Part shown: in pieces, positions 1 through 5,437 of the stretch | Position numbering within the stretch: position 1 is the first letter of the stretch | How the letters are laid out: each line of letters opens with the position of its first letter | Assembly: GCA_031547465.1 (NCBI GenBank) | Contig: JAVBRX010000030.1 | Span: 1-5,437, forward strand | DNA from: Hohaiivirga sp031547465 | GTDB lineage: Bacteria; Pseudomonadota; Alphaproteobacteria; Rhizobiales; Beijerinckiaceae | DNA: 5,437 nucleotides | Direction of reading: 5' to 3' | The notes under the pieces: model-generated | Database searches by the model: none | What the model was told of the DNA's origin: nothing | What the model saw: only the letters and a program-made list of their open reading frames with translations | Translations under genes and position numbers: made by a program

Positions 1-966
1 AGTCGCGCCATCGTCTTTGGCGGCGATGTTCGAAACCAGAATTAAGCGGTTGGCCAGACGATCCTCTCCTCCATCCTTCTTCGGATGCCGCAGCACGAAA
101 CATTTCTTGTTGGCGCGGATCTTCGCACGGATCACCTCAGGCGGAATGCCGAGGAACGTCTTGTCAAACGCTCCCATCAGCGCCACCGGCCATTCGACAA
201 GGCCGGAGACTTCATCGAGCAGCCCTTCGTCCTCGACAAGTTCCAGCCCCTGCGCCAGAGCGAGATCGCGAGCGTCGTGCAGGATGATGTCCTTGCGGCG
301 CTCTGGATCGAGCACAACCTTAGCCTTTTCGAGGGAAGCGGCATAATCGGCGAAACGGCGTACCTTGAAGGCATCCGGCGCAAGGAAGCGGTGCCCCTTG
401 GTGACGTTGCTGGCAGCAAGTCCGTCGATTTCGAAGGCGATCACCTCCGGTTCTTCAGTTTCCGGGCCGAAAGTGCATAGCACCGATTGCAGCGGGCGGA
501 CCCAGCGCAGACTGCCCGGCTCGGCGGAAGCCTTGCCCCAGCGCATGGATTTTGGCCACGGGAATGCCTTGACTATCCCCGGCAGGATTTCGGCCAGCAC
601 ATCCTGCGTCGAGCGCCCGGCTTTCTCCACCACCGCTACGTAAAACTCGCCCTTCTTCGGGTCGCTTTCGATCTTCGCCTGATCGAGCGAGGTCAGCCCG
701 GCGCTTTTCAGAAAGCCCTGGATCGCCCCATCCGGCGCACCGACGCGCGGGCCCTTGCGCTCCTCGCGCGTGTCCTGCCCTTTGACCGGCAGACCGGTGA
801 CGGCGAGCGCCAGACGGCGCGGCGTCGAGAACGCCTTAGCGCCTTCATACAAGAAGCCACGCTCGACCAGCGCATTGGTGACGAGGGATTTCAGATCCTC
901 CGCCGCGCGGCGTTGCATCCGGGCCGGGATTTCTTCGGAGAAGAGTTCGAGCAACAGGTCTGGCAT
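1..966 (-). CDS. glyS: Glycyl-tRNA synthetase beta subunit, N-terminal 322 residues (partial, cut by window edge)
   Basis: This is the beta subunit of the alpha2-beta2 glycyl-tRNA synthetase, a cytoplasmic enzyme. It partners GlyQ, binds tRNA(Gly) and is needed for charging it with glycine. The frame is open from the ATG at 966 to base 1, giving 322 codons without a stop; the family is usually close to 690 residues, so a little under half is present. The N-terminus MPDLLLELFSEEIPARMQ (1-18) is the family signature. Other family-like stretches are FSTPRRLALAV (46-56), KGP at 71-73, MRWG (141-144), RWVRPLQSV (154-162), GHRFL (190-194), the VEWPVALMG block (257-265) and EVIRAKIRANKKCFVL (277-292). 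The C-terminal HD-like and anticodon-binding regions would lie beyond the left edge. The start is secure: an in-frame TGA lies 12 bases upstream, so no longer form is possible. No strong Shine-Dalgarno is visible. The gene follows glyQ by 55 bases and is very likely co-transcribed with it. Confidence 0.97.
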   Translation of the reverse strand, partial: MPDLLLELFSEEIPARMQRRAAEDLKSLVTNALVERGFLYEGAKAFSTPRRLALAVTGLPVKGQDTREERKGPRVGAPDGAIQGFLKSAGLTSLDQAKIESDPKKGEFYVAVVEKAGRSTQDVLAEILPGIVKAFPWPKSMRWGKASAEPGSLRWVRPLQSVLCTFGPETEEPEVIAFEIDGLAASNVTKGHRFLAPDAFKVRRFADYAASLEKAKVVLDPERRKDIILHDARDLALAQGLELVEDEGLLDEVSGLVEWPVALMGAFDKTFLGIPPEVIRAKIRANKKCFVLRHPKKDGGEDRLANRLILVSNIAAKDDGAT

Positions 967-1021
967 CGGGATAACTCAAAAAACGGGCCAATTTGAAAAG
1001 ACTTGATCAGGTGGAAAACAG
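967..1021 (-). other. glyQ-glyS intergenic spacer
   Basis: This 55-base spacer lies between the glyQ stop and the glyS start. It contains an A/T-rich patch including a run of six T on the minus strand just before the in-frame TGA. No stem precedes that run, so I do not call a terminator. The last bases before the glyS ATG (GAGTTATCCCG) hold only a weak GAG match to a ribosome binding site. Transcription through the spacer is the simplest reading, given the constant glyQ-glyS pairing in bacteria. Confidence 0.6.
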
Positions 1022-1978
1022 TCAGCGTGCGCCGCCGCCTTCGGTTTTCAGCCAGGCTGCACCGCAGGCCTTGGCGAGTTCCCTCACCCTGAGGATATAG
1101 CTTTGCCGCTCCGTCACCGAAATAACGCCGCGGGCATCGAGCAGATTGAACAGGTGGCTCGCCTTCAGGCATTGATCGTAAGCGGGCAATACCATCAGGT
1201 GGCGCTCCCCGGCATCACCCGCCTTGAGATAGGCCTGACAGGCATTCTCCGCATCCCGGAAGTGCCGGAACAACATCTCGACATCCGAATGCTCGAAATT
1301 GTGCCGCGAGTATGCCTGTTCGGCTTGCAGAAACACATCGCCGTAGGTGATCTTCCGCTCGTCCTCGAACCCGTTGAAGTTGAGATCGTAGGCGGATTCG
1401 ACACCTTGCAGGTACATAGCGAGGCGTTCCAGCCCGTAGGTCAGTTCGCCGGAAACGGGGGAACACTCGAAGCCCGCGACCTGCTGAAAGTAAGTGAACT
1501 GGCTCACTTCCATACCGTCGCACCAGCATTCCCAGCCCAATCCCCATGCGCCGAGGGTCGGGCTTTCCCAATCGTCCTCGACAAAACGGATATCGTGCAG
1601 CAGCGGATCGATGCCGATGGCGGCGAGCGATTGCAGGTAAAGCTCCTGCAAATTATTCGGATTCGGCTTCAGGATCACCTGAAACTGGTAATAATGCTGC
1701 ATCCGGTTCGGGTTTTCGCCATAGCGCCCATCCTTCGGGCGGCGCGATGGCTGCACGTAAGCGGCACGCCACAGCTTCGGACCAAGCGAACGCAACGTAG
1801 TCGCCGGATGGAACGTCCCCGCGCCGACTTCCATGTCGTAAGGTTGGAGAATGACGCAACCCTGTTCGGCCCAGAAGCGTTGCAGGGTCAGAAGTAACCC
1901 CTGGAACGAGCGGGTCGGGTCCATAGGGCTATTGGCGGCGGCATCGGTTCGCGCGCGAACGATCGGCGAATTTGACAT
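1022..1978 (-). CDS. glyQ: Glycyl-tRNA synthetase alpha subunit
   Basis: This is the catalytic alpha subunit of the heterotetrameric class II glycyl-tRNA synthetase. It forms glycyl-adenylate and charges tRNA(Gly) together with GlyS. The 318-residue product is a little longer than the E. coli protein (about 303). After a non-conserved leader of about 18 residues comes the hallmark SFQGLLLTLQRFWAEQGCVI (24-43), then LQPYDMEVGAGTFHPAT (44-60). The class II motif 2 region is RAAYVQPSRRPKDGRYGENP (71-90), followed by NRMQHYYQFQVILKP (91-105). WECWCDGMEVSQFTYFQQ (149-166) lines the glycine pocket region, and motif 3 is GLERLAMYLQG (182-192). I chose the ATG at 1978 because CAGGAA (1989-1984) sits six bases upstream of it. 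The in-frame ATG at 1924 (residue 19, MDPTRSFQ) lacks a ribosome binding site but starts closer to the conserved core. An ATG at 2041 would add 21 unconserved residues. The gene is intact and is followed by glyS. Confidence 0.98.
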   Translation of the reverse strand: MSNSPIVRARTDAAANSPMDPTRSFQGLLLTLQRFWAEQGCVILQPYDMEVGAGTFHPATTLRSLGPKLWRAAYVQPSRRPKDGRYGENPNRMQHYYQFQVILKPNPNNLQELYLQSLAAIGIDPLLHDIRFVEDDWESPTLGAWGLGWECWCDGMEVSQFTYFQQVAGFECSPVSGELTYGLERLAMYLQGVESAYDLNFNGFEDERKITYGDVFLQAEQAYSRHNFEHSDVEMLFRHFRDAENACQAYLKAGDAGERHLMVLPAYDQCLKASHLFNLLDARGVISVTERQSYILRVRELAKACGAAWLKTEGGGAR

Positions 1979-2090
1979 GATAATTCCTGAAACGGAAAAC
2001 GGCTTGCGGCAATTCCTGACGGAGGCCGCCCGCCAAGTCAAGCGCCTGAATCAAAGGCGGTAAACAGCTTTGCTCTGAGAAAACGCCTGT
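1979..2090 (-). promoter_or_regulatory. dhaM-glyQ intergenic region with possible glyQ promoter
   Basis: This is a 112-base gap between the stop of the dhaM fusion and the glyQ start. On the minus strand it carries CTTGACT, with TTGACT at 2041-2036, a good match to a -35 box. The hexamer about 17-18 bases downstream (CAGGAA or AGGAAT, 2018-2012) is a poor -10, so the promoter call is weak. Three copies of a five-base element allow two mutually exclusive short stems: AGGCG (2088-2084) with CGCCT (2059-2055), or that CGCCT with AGGCG (2047-2043). Neither stem is followed by a T-run suitable for an intrinsic terminator. A nine-base direct repeat, AATTCCTGA on the plus strand, occurs at 1982-1990 and 2011-2019. 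The copy nearest glyQ supplies its ribosome binding site. Confidence 0.3.
1984..1989 (-). promoter_or_regulatory. Ribosome binding site of glyQ
   Basis: CAGGAA on the minus strand has AGGA ending six bases before the ATG at 1978. This spacing decides the glyQ start over the downstream in-frame ATG at 1924, which has no purine-rich stretch before it. Confidence 0.6.
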
Positions 2091-4601
2091 TCAGATCAGA
2101 CTTTGCAGCCCGACACGAGCGCCAGCAGCATCTGCTTTGGACAGAGCGTCATGCGCCGCCGCCTCGAGAGCCGCAAACGAGAACTTCCGCATCGCCTGCC
2201 GGATTCCGCCGAGCGATGCCGCGCCCATGCTCAGCCGCGTGACACCAAGGCCGACGAGCAATGCCGCCGTCATCGGATCGGCTGCCGCCTCGCCGCACAC
2301 CGAAACCGGACGCCCGGCTGTTTTCCCAGCCTCGACGACCTCCTGAACCATGCGCAGAACCGCCGGATGGGCGGCATCGGCATAGCGCCCGAGATGCGGA
2401 TGGCCGCGCTCAGCCGCCAGAACGTATTGCGTCAGATCGTTGGTGCCGATGCTGAAAAAGTCAGTCTGAGCCGCAAGACGCTCCGCCAGCAACGCTGCCG
2501 CCGGAACCTCAATCATGGTACCGAGGGGAACCGGCCAGAGATGCGGAACCTTCGCTTTCACCAGAGCCTGATGCGCCCGGTCCAGCACGACGCGGGTCTG
2601 CTCGATTTCGGGAGCCTCGGCGATCATCGGGATCATGATGCGCACGTCATGCCCCTGCCCGGCGCGTAAAATCGCCCGGAACTGTGTCTCGAACAATTCG
2701 GAACGCTCCAGGCACAGGCGAACGCCACGCACACCGAGATACGGATTGGCCTCCGACTCCATGGCGAGATACGGCAACTGTTTGTCGCCACCCGCATCAA
2801 GCGTCCGCACGACGATAGGGTATCCGACGAAAATATCGAAGATGCCACGCAATGTCTCGACCTGCTCATCCTCGCCCGGAGCCTCGGACCGGTCGAGAAA
2901 CAGCATCTCAGTACGCAGCAGACCGATGCCTACCGCGCCCGCCTGCCGCGCCGCCCTGGCATCGGCTATGCCGGCGACATTAGCCCATAACTCGATTTCT
3001 CGCCCGTCCCGGGTTGCGACCTTGCCGCTAGCATCCTGCGCCGCCGCCTTACGCGCCGCCCGCCATGCCGCGCGACGCTGTTCGACCCGCTCCTGCGTTG
3101 CCGCATCCGGATCGACCCAGACCTCGCCGGTCGCGCCATCGAGACCGGCCATCCTCGCGCCCTCTACCGGAACGAGGGAAGCGGCTCCGGCAACCGAGGG
3201 AATGCCTGCTGCGCGCAACAGGATTGCGGCATGGGAGGTAGGCCCGCCGCGCCGGTCGATGACGCCGAGGAACTGCGCCGGATCGAGTTGGGCCGCTTCG
3301 GACGGAGCGAGATCGTCGGCGATCAGGATGCAAGGCGCCCCTTTCGGCAATTGCGCCTGCTCCGAACCGAGCAGAAAGCGCAGTACCGTGCGACCGGCAT
3401 CATGCACATCCGCTTCCCGCGCCTTGAGATACGGATCGTCGAGTTGAGCATAAACCTCGGCGGCCTCGGTCACGGCGCGCTGCCAGGCGGCAGCGGCGTT
3501 GCAATGGTCGGAGGCGATCAGCATTTCGGCCCTCTGCACCAGGGCCGGGTCGCGCAGCAGTGCGATCTGCACAACGAAAATATCGCTGCCCGTCCGCCCG
3601 GCGGAGGAAGCGCCGATGCTTTTACGCGCCCCTGACAGGGCGCGCTTGAGGCGGGCGATTTCCGCCGCCGTATCTTCCGTCTTCCAGGTCGGAACCTGTG
3701 GAATCGTACGCTCGAAATAAACTGCCGGCCCGAACGCCACCCCCGGAGCCACCGGCACGGCGCGCGAAGACGTTTGCGCCACACCCGACCCAGGAGCGAC
3801 AGCGGGAGCAGATATTTCGTCCGCACCGGTCAATCCGCCGATCAGTTGCAACATCGCCTTGACCGCGTCATTCGCCTGTGGCCCACGTGCCGAGACCTGC
3901 AACCGATCATTGCCCCGGCTGCCGAGCGTCGACAGCGCCACGAGGCTGCTGGCCTGAACCGGCCCCGCGCCACGGGTGATGTCGGAAATAAAAATTTCGG
4001 CATCAAACGTCCCCGCCAAAGCGACAAGCCGCGCCGCCGGACGGGCATGAAGGCCGTTCGGATCAGGAATCGTCGCCTCGCCGGAAGCATCATAAGGCTG
4101 GTCGCCCGAAGCCTGCAGCACCGCTGTTCCATCAGTGTCCTCGCCGAGATGCGCTGCTTTCGGCATGAGAGCATTGGCTGCTTCGCGGATGATTGTTTCG
4201 GCATTAGCCCCGGCGGAGGCGCTCGCCGCCGCAGCAACCGCGCCTTCGACGAAGGCGCAGCCGGTGAGGCGCACATTGACGCGCACTTCCGGCGGTATCA
4301 ATTCCAATGCCAGATCAGCACTGAGCAGCGCACTCCCGAGATCCATCAACACCACCACCCCGGCAGGGCGATCGACGCTCTCTATCGCCTGGGCAATCGC
4401 CACCGCATCGGTGCCGAGGGTTTCGCCGTTATCTCCGGCCCCAGCGGCGCAGACAATATCAACAGCATCGCCGGTCATCTGCCGCGCCAGCGCGGCCACC
4501 GCCTCCGCCAGCGGGCGGCTATGCGACACCAGCACCAGGGCGGAGGTTCCCTGAGCGGGGCGGTTCGGCACAGTCGGAGTGGCGGAGGCGGTCTGCGTCA
4601 T
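2091..4601 (-). CDS. dhaM: Multiphosphoryl transfer protein: DhaM (EIIA-like)-HPr-full-length enzyme I fusion
   Basis: This 836-residue cytoplasmic phosphorelay protein would take phosphate from PEP and deliver it to ADP on DhaL. (1) A mannose-type EIIA/DhaM domain spans about 21-148; LVLVSHSRPLAEAV carries the phospho-acceptor His27, and VVLMDLGSALLSAD (83-96) is DhaM-like. (2) An HPr domain spans about 174-258, with NGLHARPAARLV giving His185; Ser219 aligns with the regulatory Ser46 of classical HPr. (3) Enzyme I spans about 280-815: GGPTSHAAILLRAAGIPSVA places His457, and the PEP-binding barrel follows with GLLRTEMLF (Arg563), VVRTLDAGGDK (Arg599), GTMIEVPAA (Glu698), SIGTNDLTQY (Asn721) and the catalytic Cys769 in VCGEAAADP. 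E. coli DhaM (about 470 residues) has only the His-bearing part of EI, whereas this protein keeps the whole enzyme. The start at 4601 overlaps the dhaL stop as ATGA, with GGTG five bases upstream. It adds a Thr/Pro/Ala-rich tail of about 20 residues before the EIIA domain. Flexible linkers near 149-173 and 262-281 separate the domains. No frameshift or lost active residue is seen. Confidence 0.95.
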   Translation of the reverse strand: MTQTASATPTVPNRPAQGTSALVLVSHSRPLAEAVAALARQMTGDAVDIVCAAGAGDNGETLGTDAVAIAQAIESVDRPAGVVVLMDLGSALLSADLALELIPPEVRVNVRLTGCAFVEGAVAAAASASAGANAETIIREAANALMPKAAHLGEDTDGTAVLQASGDQPYDASGEATIPDPNGLHARPAARLVALAGTFDAEIFISDITRGAGPVQASSLVALSTLGSRGNDRLQVSARGPQANDAVKAMLQLIGGLTGADEISAPAVAPGSGVAQTSSRAVPVAPGVAFGPAVYFERTIPQVPTWKTEDTAAEIARLKRALSGARKSIGASSAGRTGSDIFVVQIALLRDPALVQRAEMLIASDHCNAAAAWQRAVTEAAEVYAQLDDPYLKAREADVHDAGRTVLRFLLGSEQAQLPKGAPCILIADDLAPSEAAQLDPAQFLGVIDRRGGPTSHAAILLRAAGIPSVAGAASLVPVEGARMAGLDGATGEVWVDPDAATQERVEQRRAAWRAARKAAAQDASGKVATRDGREIELWANVAGIADARAARQAGAVGIGLLRTEMLFLDRSEAPGEDEQVETLRGIFDIFVGYPIVVRTLDAGGDKQLPYLAMESEANPYLGVRGVRLCLERSELFETQFRAILRAGQGHDVRIMIPMIAEAPEIEQTRVVLDRAHQALVKAKVPHLWPVPLGTMIEVPAAALLAERLAAQTDFFSIGTNDLTQYVLAAERGHPHLGRYADAAHPAVLRMVQEVVEAGKTAGRPVSVCGEAAADPMTAALLVGLGVTRLSMGAASLGGIRQAMRKFSFAALEAAAHDALSKADAAGARVGLQSLI

Positions 4602-4610
4602 GATTTCACC
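4598..4610 (-). promoter_or_regulatory. ATGA stop-start overlap and ribosome binding site joining dhaL to dhaM
   Basis: The dhaL stop TGA (4600-4598) shares bases with the dhaM start ATG (4601-4599), and GGTG (4610-4607) precedes the start by five bases. Such an overlap normally means translational coupling, which keeps the two partner proteins in proportion. It also fixes the dhaM start and argues against the longer open frame that runs upstream through dhaL. Confidence 0.8.
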
Positions 4611-5224
4611 GTATCGGCAAAGGCTTGCAGGATCAGCCAGGTCGAAGTCGCACCCGGATCCTGATGTCCGGCGCTCCGTTCGCCGAGATAGCTCGCCCGC
4701 CCCTTGCGGGCGACGAGGGGAATGGTTGCCTCCATGCCCTTCTTCGCGGCATCGGCGCTCAGTTGCGCCGCCTGTGGCAGCGGCATTCCCGCCGCCTTGC
4801 GCAGGGCCTCGATGGCTGGGGTCAGGGCATCCACCATGGTCTTGTCGTTCAGTTCGGCCTTGCCGCGCTGCACGATCCCGGCCAGCCCGGCTTCCAGGCA
4901 ATCAGCCCATCCGGCGAGATCGAGGCTTTGCTTCCCCGCTGCCTTGCCAGCCGCCTGCATGAATAGGGTGCCGTACAGCGGACCGGATGCGCCGCCGACG
5001 GTGGAAATCAGCGTCATGCCAACGCTTTTGAACAGGGCAGCGATATCCGCGGCAGTACCGGGAATCTTGGCCTTCACGGCGGTGAAGCCGCGCGACATGT
5101 TCTCGCCATGGTCACTATCGCCAATGGTGGCATCGAGTTCGGTCAGATTTTTCTTCTCCCGCTCCAGCACGTCGGCAACACGCTGCAACCAGACGACGGT
5201 GCCGGTGAGATCGAGTTCAGTCAT
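4598..5224 (-). CDS. dhaL: Dihydroxyacetone kinase, ADP-binding subunit DhaL (PTS-dependent type)
   Basis: This is the nucleotide-binding subunit of the PEP-dependent dihydroxyacetone kinase. In the family it holds ADP/ATP tightly as a cofactor, receives phosphate from DhaM, and passes it to dihydroxyacetone covalently bound to DhaK. The 208-residue length matches the E. coli protein (210). The Mg-nucleotide loop is LDATIGDSDHGENMSRGF (30-47), with the three metal-binding aspartates Asp31, Asp36 and Asp38. Next come the glycine-rich STVGGASGPLYGT (74-86), NDKTMVDAL (126-134), and the C-terminal ASYLGERSAGHQDPGATST (177-195) with Arg183 and Asp189. The loop reads GDSDHG where many relatives have GDADHG. 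The start at 5224 has GAGGAG eight bases upstream. The gene is followed directly by the dhaM fusion through an ATGA overlap, which points to the PTS-dependent rather than the ATP-dependent kinase. No dhaK precedes it in the window, which is unusual because dhaK-dhaL-dhaM is the common order. Confidence 0.97.
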   Translation of the reverse strand: MTELDLTGTVVWLQRVADVLEREKKNLTELDATIGDSDHGENMSRGFTAVKAKIPGTAADIAALFKSVGMTLISTVGGASGPLYGTLFMQAAGKAAGKQSLDLAGWADCLEAGLAGIVQRGKAELNDKTMVDALTPAIEALRKAAGMPLPQAAQLSADAAKKGMEATIPLVARKGRASYLGERSAGHQDPGATSTWLILQAFADTVKS

Positions 5225-5232
5225 TTGTTTTG

Positions 5233-5238
5233 CTCCTC
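5233..5238 (-). promoter_or_regulatory. Ribosome binding site of dhaL
   Basis: GAGGAG on the minus strand lies eight bases before the dhaL ATG at 5224. It is the best Shine-Dalgarno sequence seen among the minus-strand genes and fixes the dhaL start. The base of a predicted hairpin (5257-5240) ends one base before it. Confidence 0.75.
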
Positions 5239-5239
5239 G

Positions 5240-5280
5240 GGACGCGGGAGAGCGTCCGGACGGGATCGCCCCCCATCCCG
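5240..5280 (-). promoter_or_regulatory. Two tandem hairpins in the dhaL leader
   Basis: In transcript direction, the first hairpin is CGGGAT (5280-5275), an eight-base loop, then ATCCCG (5266-5261), a perfect six-base stem. The second is GGACGC (5257-5252), a six-base loop, then GCGTCC (5245-5240), again a perfect six-base stem. The second ends one base before the dhaL ribosome binding site. A ten-base perfect palindrome, CGTCCGGACG (5253-5262), bridges the two and could instead be a DNA operator or an alternative fold. No T-run follows, so this is not an intrinsic terminator. A role in controlling dhaL translation or mRNA stability is an inference. Confidence 0.35.
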
Positions 5281-5401
5281 CTCCTCTTGATGATTCAAAC
5301 CGCCTTTTTGCGGAACATGCCGATGGTCTTCTGTATTTGGGATTACCCCTGTTGCGGCGGGCGGGAGGGTGCGAGCAAGGCCAAAACGCGGTGAGGAATA
5401 A

Positions 5402-5437
5402 ATGAAGAAAGGATCACAACAACAACACCCCCACCAC
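5402..5437 (+). CDS. Possible start of a divergently transcribed gene (12 codons, partial)
   Basis: An ATG at 5402 is preceded by GAGGAATAA, so GAGG sits about five bases upstream, a good ribosome binding site position. The frame reads MKKGSQQQHPHH and is open to the window end. Twelve codons give no family assignment; the Gln/His-rich start is not diagnostic. If real, the gene is divergent from dhaL and shares its upstream region, a place where a transcriptional regulator or transporter is often found. It could equally be chance. The minus strand opposite shows no convincing gene. Confidence 0.25.
   Translation, partial: MKKGSQQQHPHH

Larger units (their letters stand above)
5225..5401. other. 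Leader / likely divergent intergenic region upstream of dhaL
   Basis: This 177-base stretch has no recognisable conserved protein on either strand and should hold the dhaL promoter. No convincing -35/-10 pair stands out. Items seen are the two tandem hairpins at 5240-5280, a small inverted repeat TTGATGATTCAA (5287-5298) with TTGA/TCAA arms, and a CCGC/GCGG stem around CTTTTT (5300-5313). A 25-codon plus-strand frame (5317-5394) ends seven bases before a possible plus-strand gene start at 5402. On the plus strand, TTGCGG followed 18 bases later by TGTATT (both within 5308-5337) is a weak promoter candidate for that gene. Confidence 0.4.

Noticed and set aside
967..1005. T-run between glyQ and glyS as a terminator
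   Set aside because: No stable stem directly precedes the run of six T, and glyQ-glyS co-transcription is the rule.
2635..3447. Long plus-strand frame of 270 codons opposite the enzyme I region, and similar plus-strand frames at 1103-1897 and 3774-4664
   Set aside because: They are antisense to well-conserved genes with intact catalytic motifs, and their translations look like the Arg/Ser/Ala-rich shadows typical of GC-rich coding DNA.
4602..4901. In-frame 100-codon extension of the dhaM fusion upstream to an ATG at 4901
   Set aside because: It runs wholly inside dhaL in another frame, its predicted residues are Arg/Gly-rich without family likeness, and the ATGA overlap with a ribosome binding site at 4601 gives a better start.
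5295..5318. Minus-strand mini-frame MFRKKAV in the dhaL leader
   Set aside because: Seven codons with no ribosome binding site and no diagnostic residues; expected by chance.
5404..5424. CRP-like half-site TGTGA on the minus strand
   Set aside because: The second arm (CTTCA) does not match TCACA, and the position is far upstream with no promoter identified.
5346..5435. Minus-strand hydrophobic frame (VVVVILSSFIPHRVLALL) ending in TAA, as a possible C-terminus of an upstream membrane protein
   Set aside because: Only about 30 codons, with third positions poor in G/C unlike the neighbouring genes and no recognisable family; it also conflicts with the possible plus-strand start at 5402.
5221..5436. 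Minus-strand open frame of 71 codons ending in a TGA that overlaps the dhaL ATG as ATGA
   Set aside because: The overlap is tempting as the end of an upstream gene such as dhaK, but the residues show no DhaK likeness, begin with a Trp/Cys run unlike a real protein, and cover the hairpins and a strong ribosome binding site. Open frames of this length are common in GC-rich DNA.

Overview
The window looks like chromosomal DNA from a fairly GC-rich bacterium (roughly 60% GC by eye). It is probably an alphaproteobacterium, perhaps Acetobacteraceae or a related Rhodospirillales. This rests on the heterotetrameric glycyl-tRNA synthetase (separate glyQ and glyS), the wording of the GlyQ/GlyS proteins, and a giant multi-domain PTS protein of a kind expected in that class. 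The placement is an inference from sequence flavour, not from a search.

All four recognisable genes lie on the minus strand, so transcription runs from right to left. At the right, 5225-5401 is a non-coding leader. It may also be a divergent promoter region, because a short reading frame with a good ribosome binding site starts on the plus strand at 5402 and leaves the window after 12 codons. Next come dhaL (5224-4598), a large dhaM-type gene (4601-2091) that overlaps dhaL by an ATGA, a 112-base gap, glyQ (1978-1022), a 55-base gap, and the first 322 codons of glyS (966-1, cut by the window edge). No tRNA, rRNA, CRISPR array, insertion sequence or clear intrinsic terminator was seen.

The dhaL-dhaM pair belongs to the PEP-dependent dihydroxyacetone kinase. 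In the classical system PEP phosphorylates EI, then HPr, then DhaM. DhaM rephosphorylates ADP held by DhaL, and DhaL passes the phosphate to dihydroxyacetone bound to DhaK. Here one 836-residue protein carries the EIIA-type DhaM domain, an HPr domain and a complete enzyme I, including the PEP-binding barrel. The relay from PEP to DhaL could therefore run on a single polypeptide. DhaK, the subunit that binds the substrate, is not in the window and is not directly upstream of dhaL. GlyQ and GlyS form the alpha2-beta2 glycyl-tRNA synthetase. They lie downstream in the same direction, but they probably have their own promoter and no evident functional link to the kinase.

The points most worth following are the self-contained phosphorelay fusion, the missing dhaK, two tandem hairpins immediately upstream of the dhaL ribosome binding site, and the small reading frames on the plus strand of the leader region.
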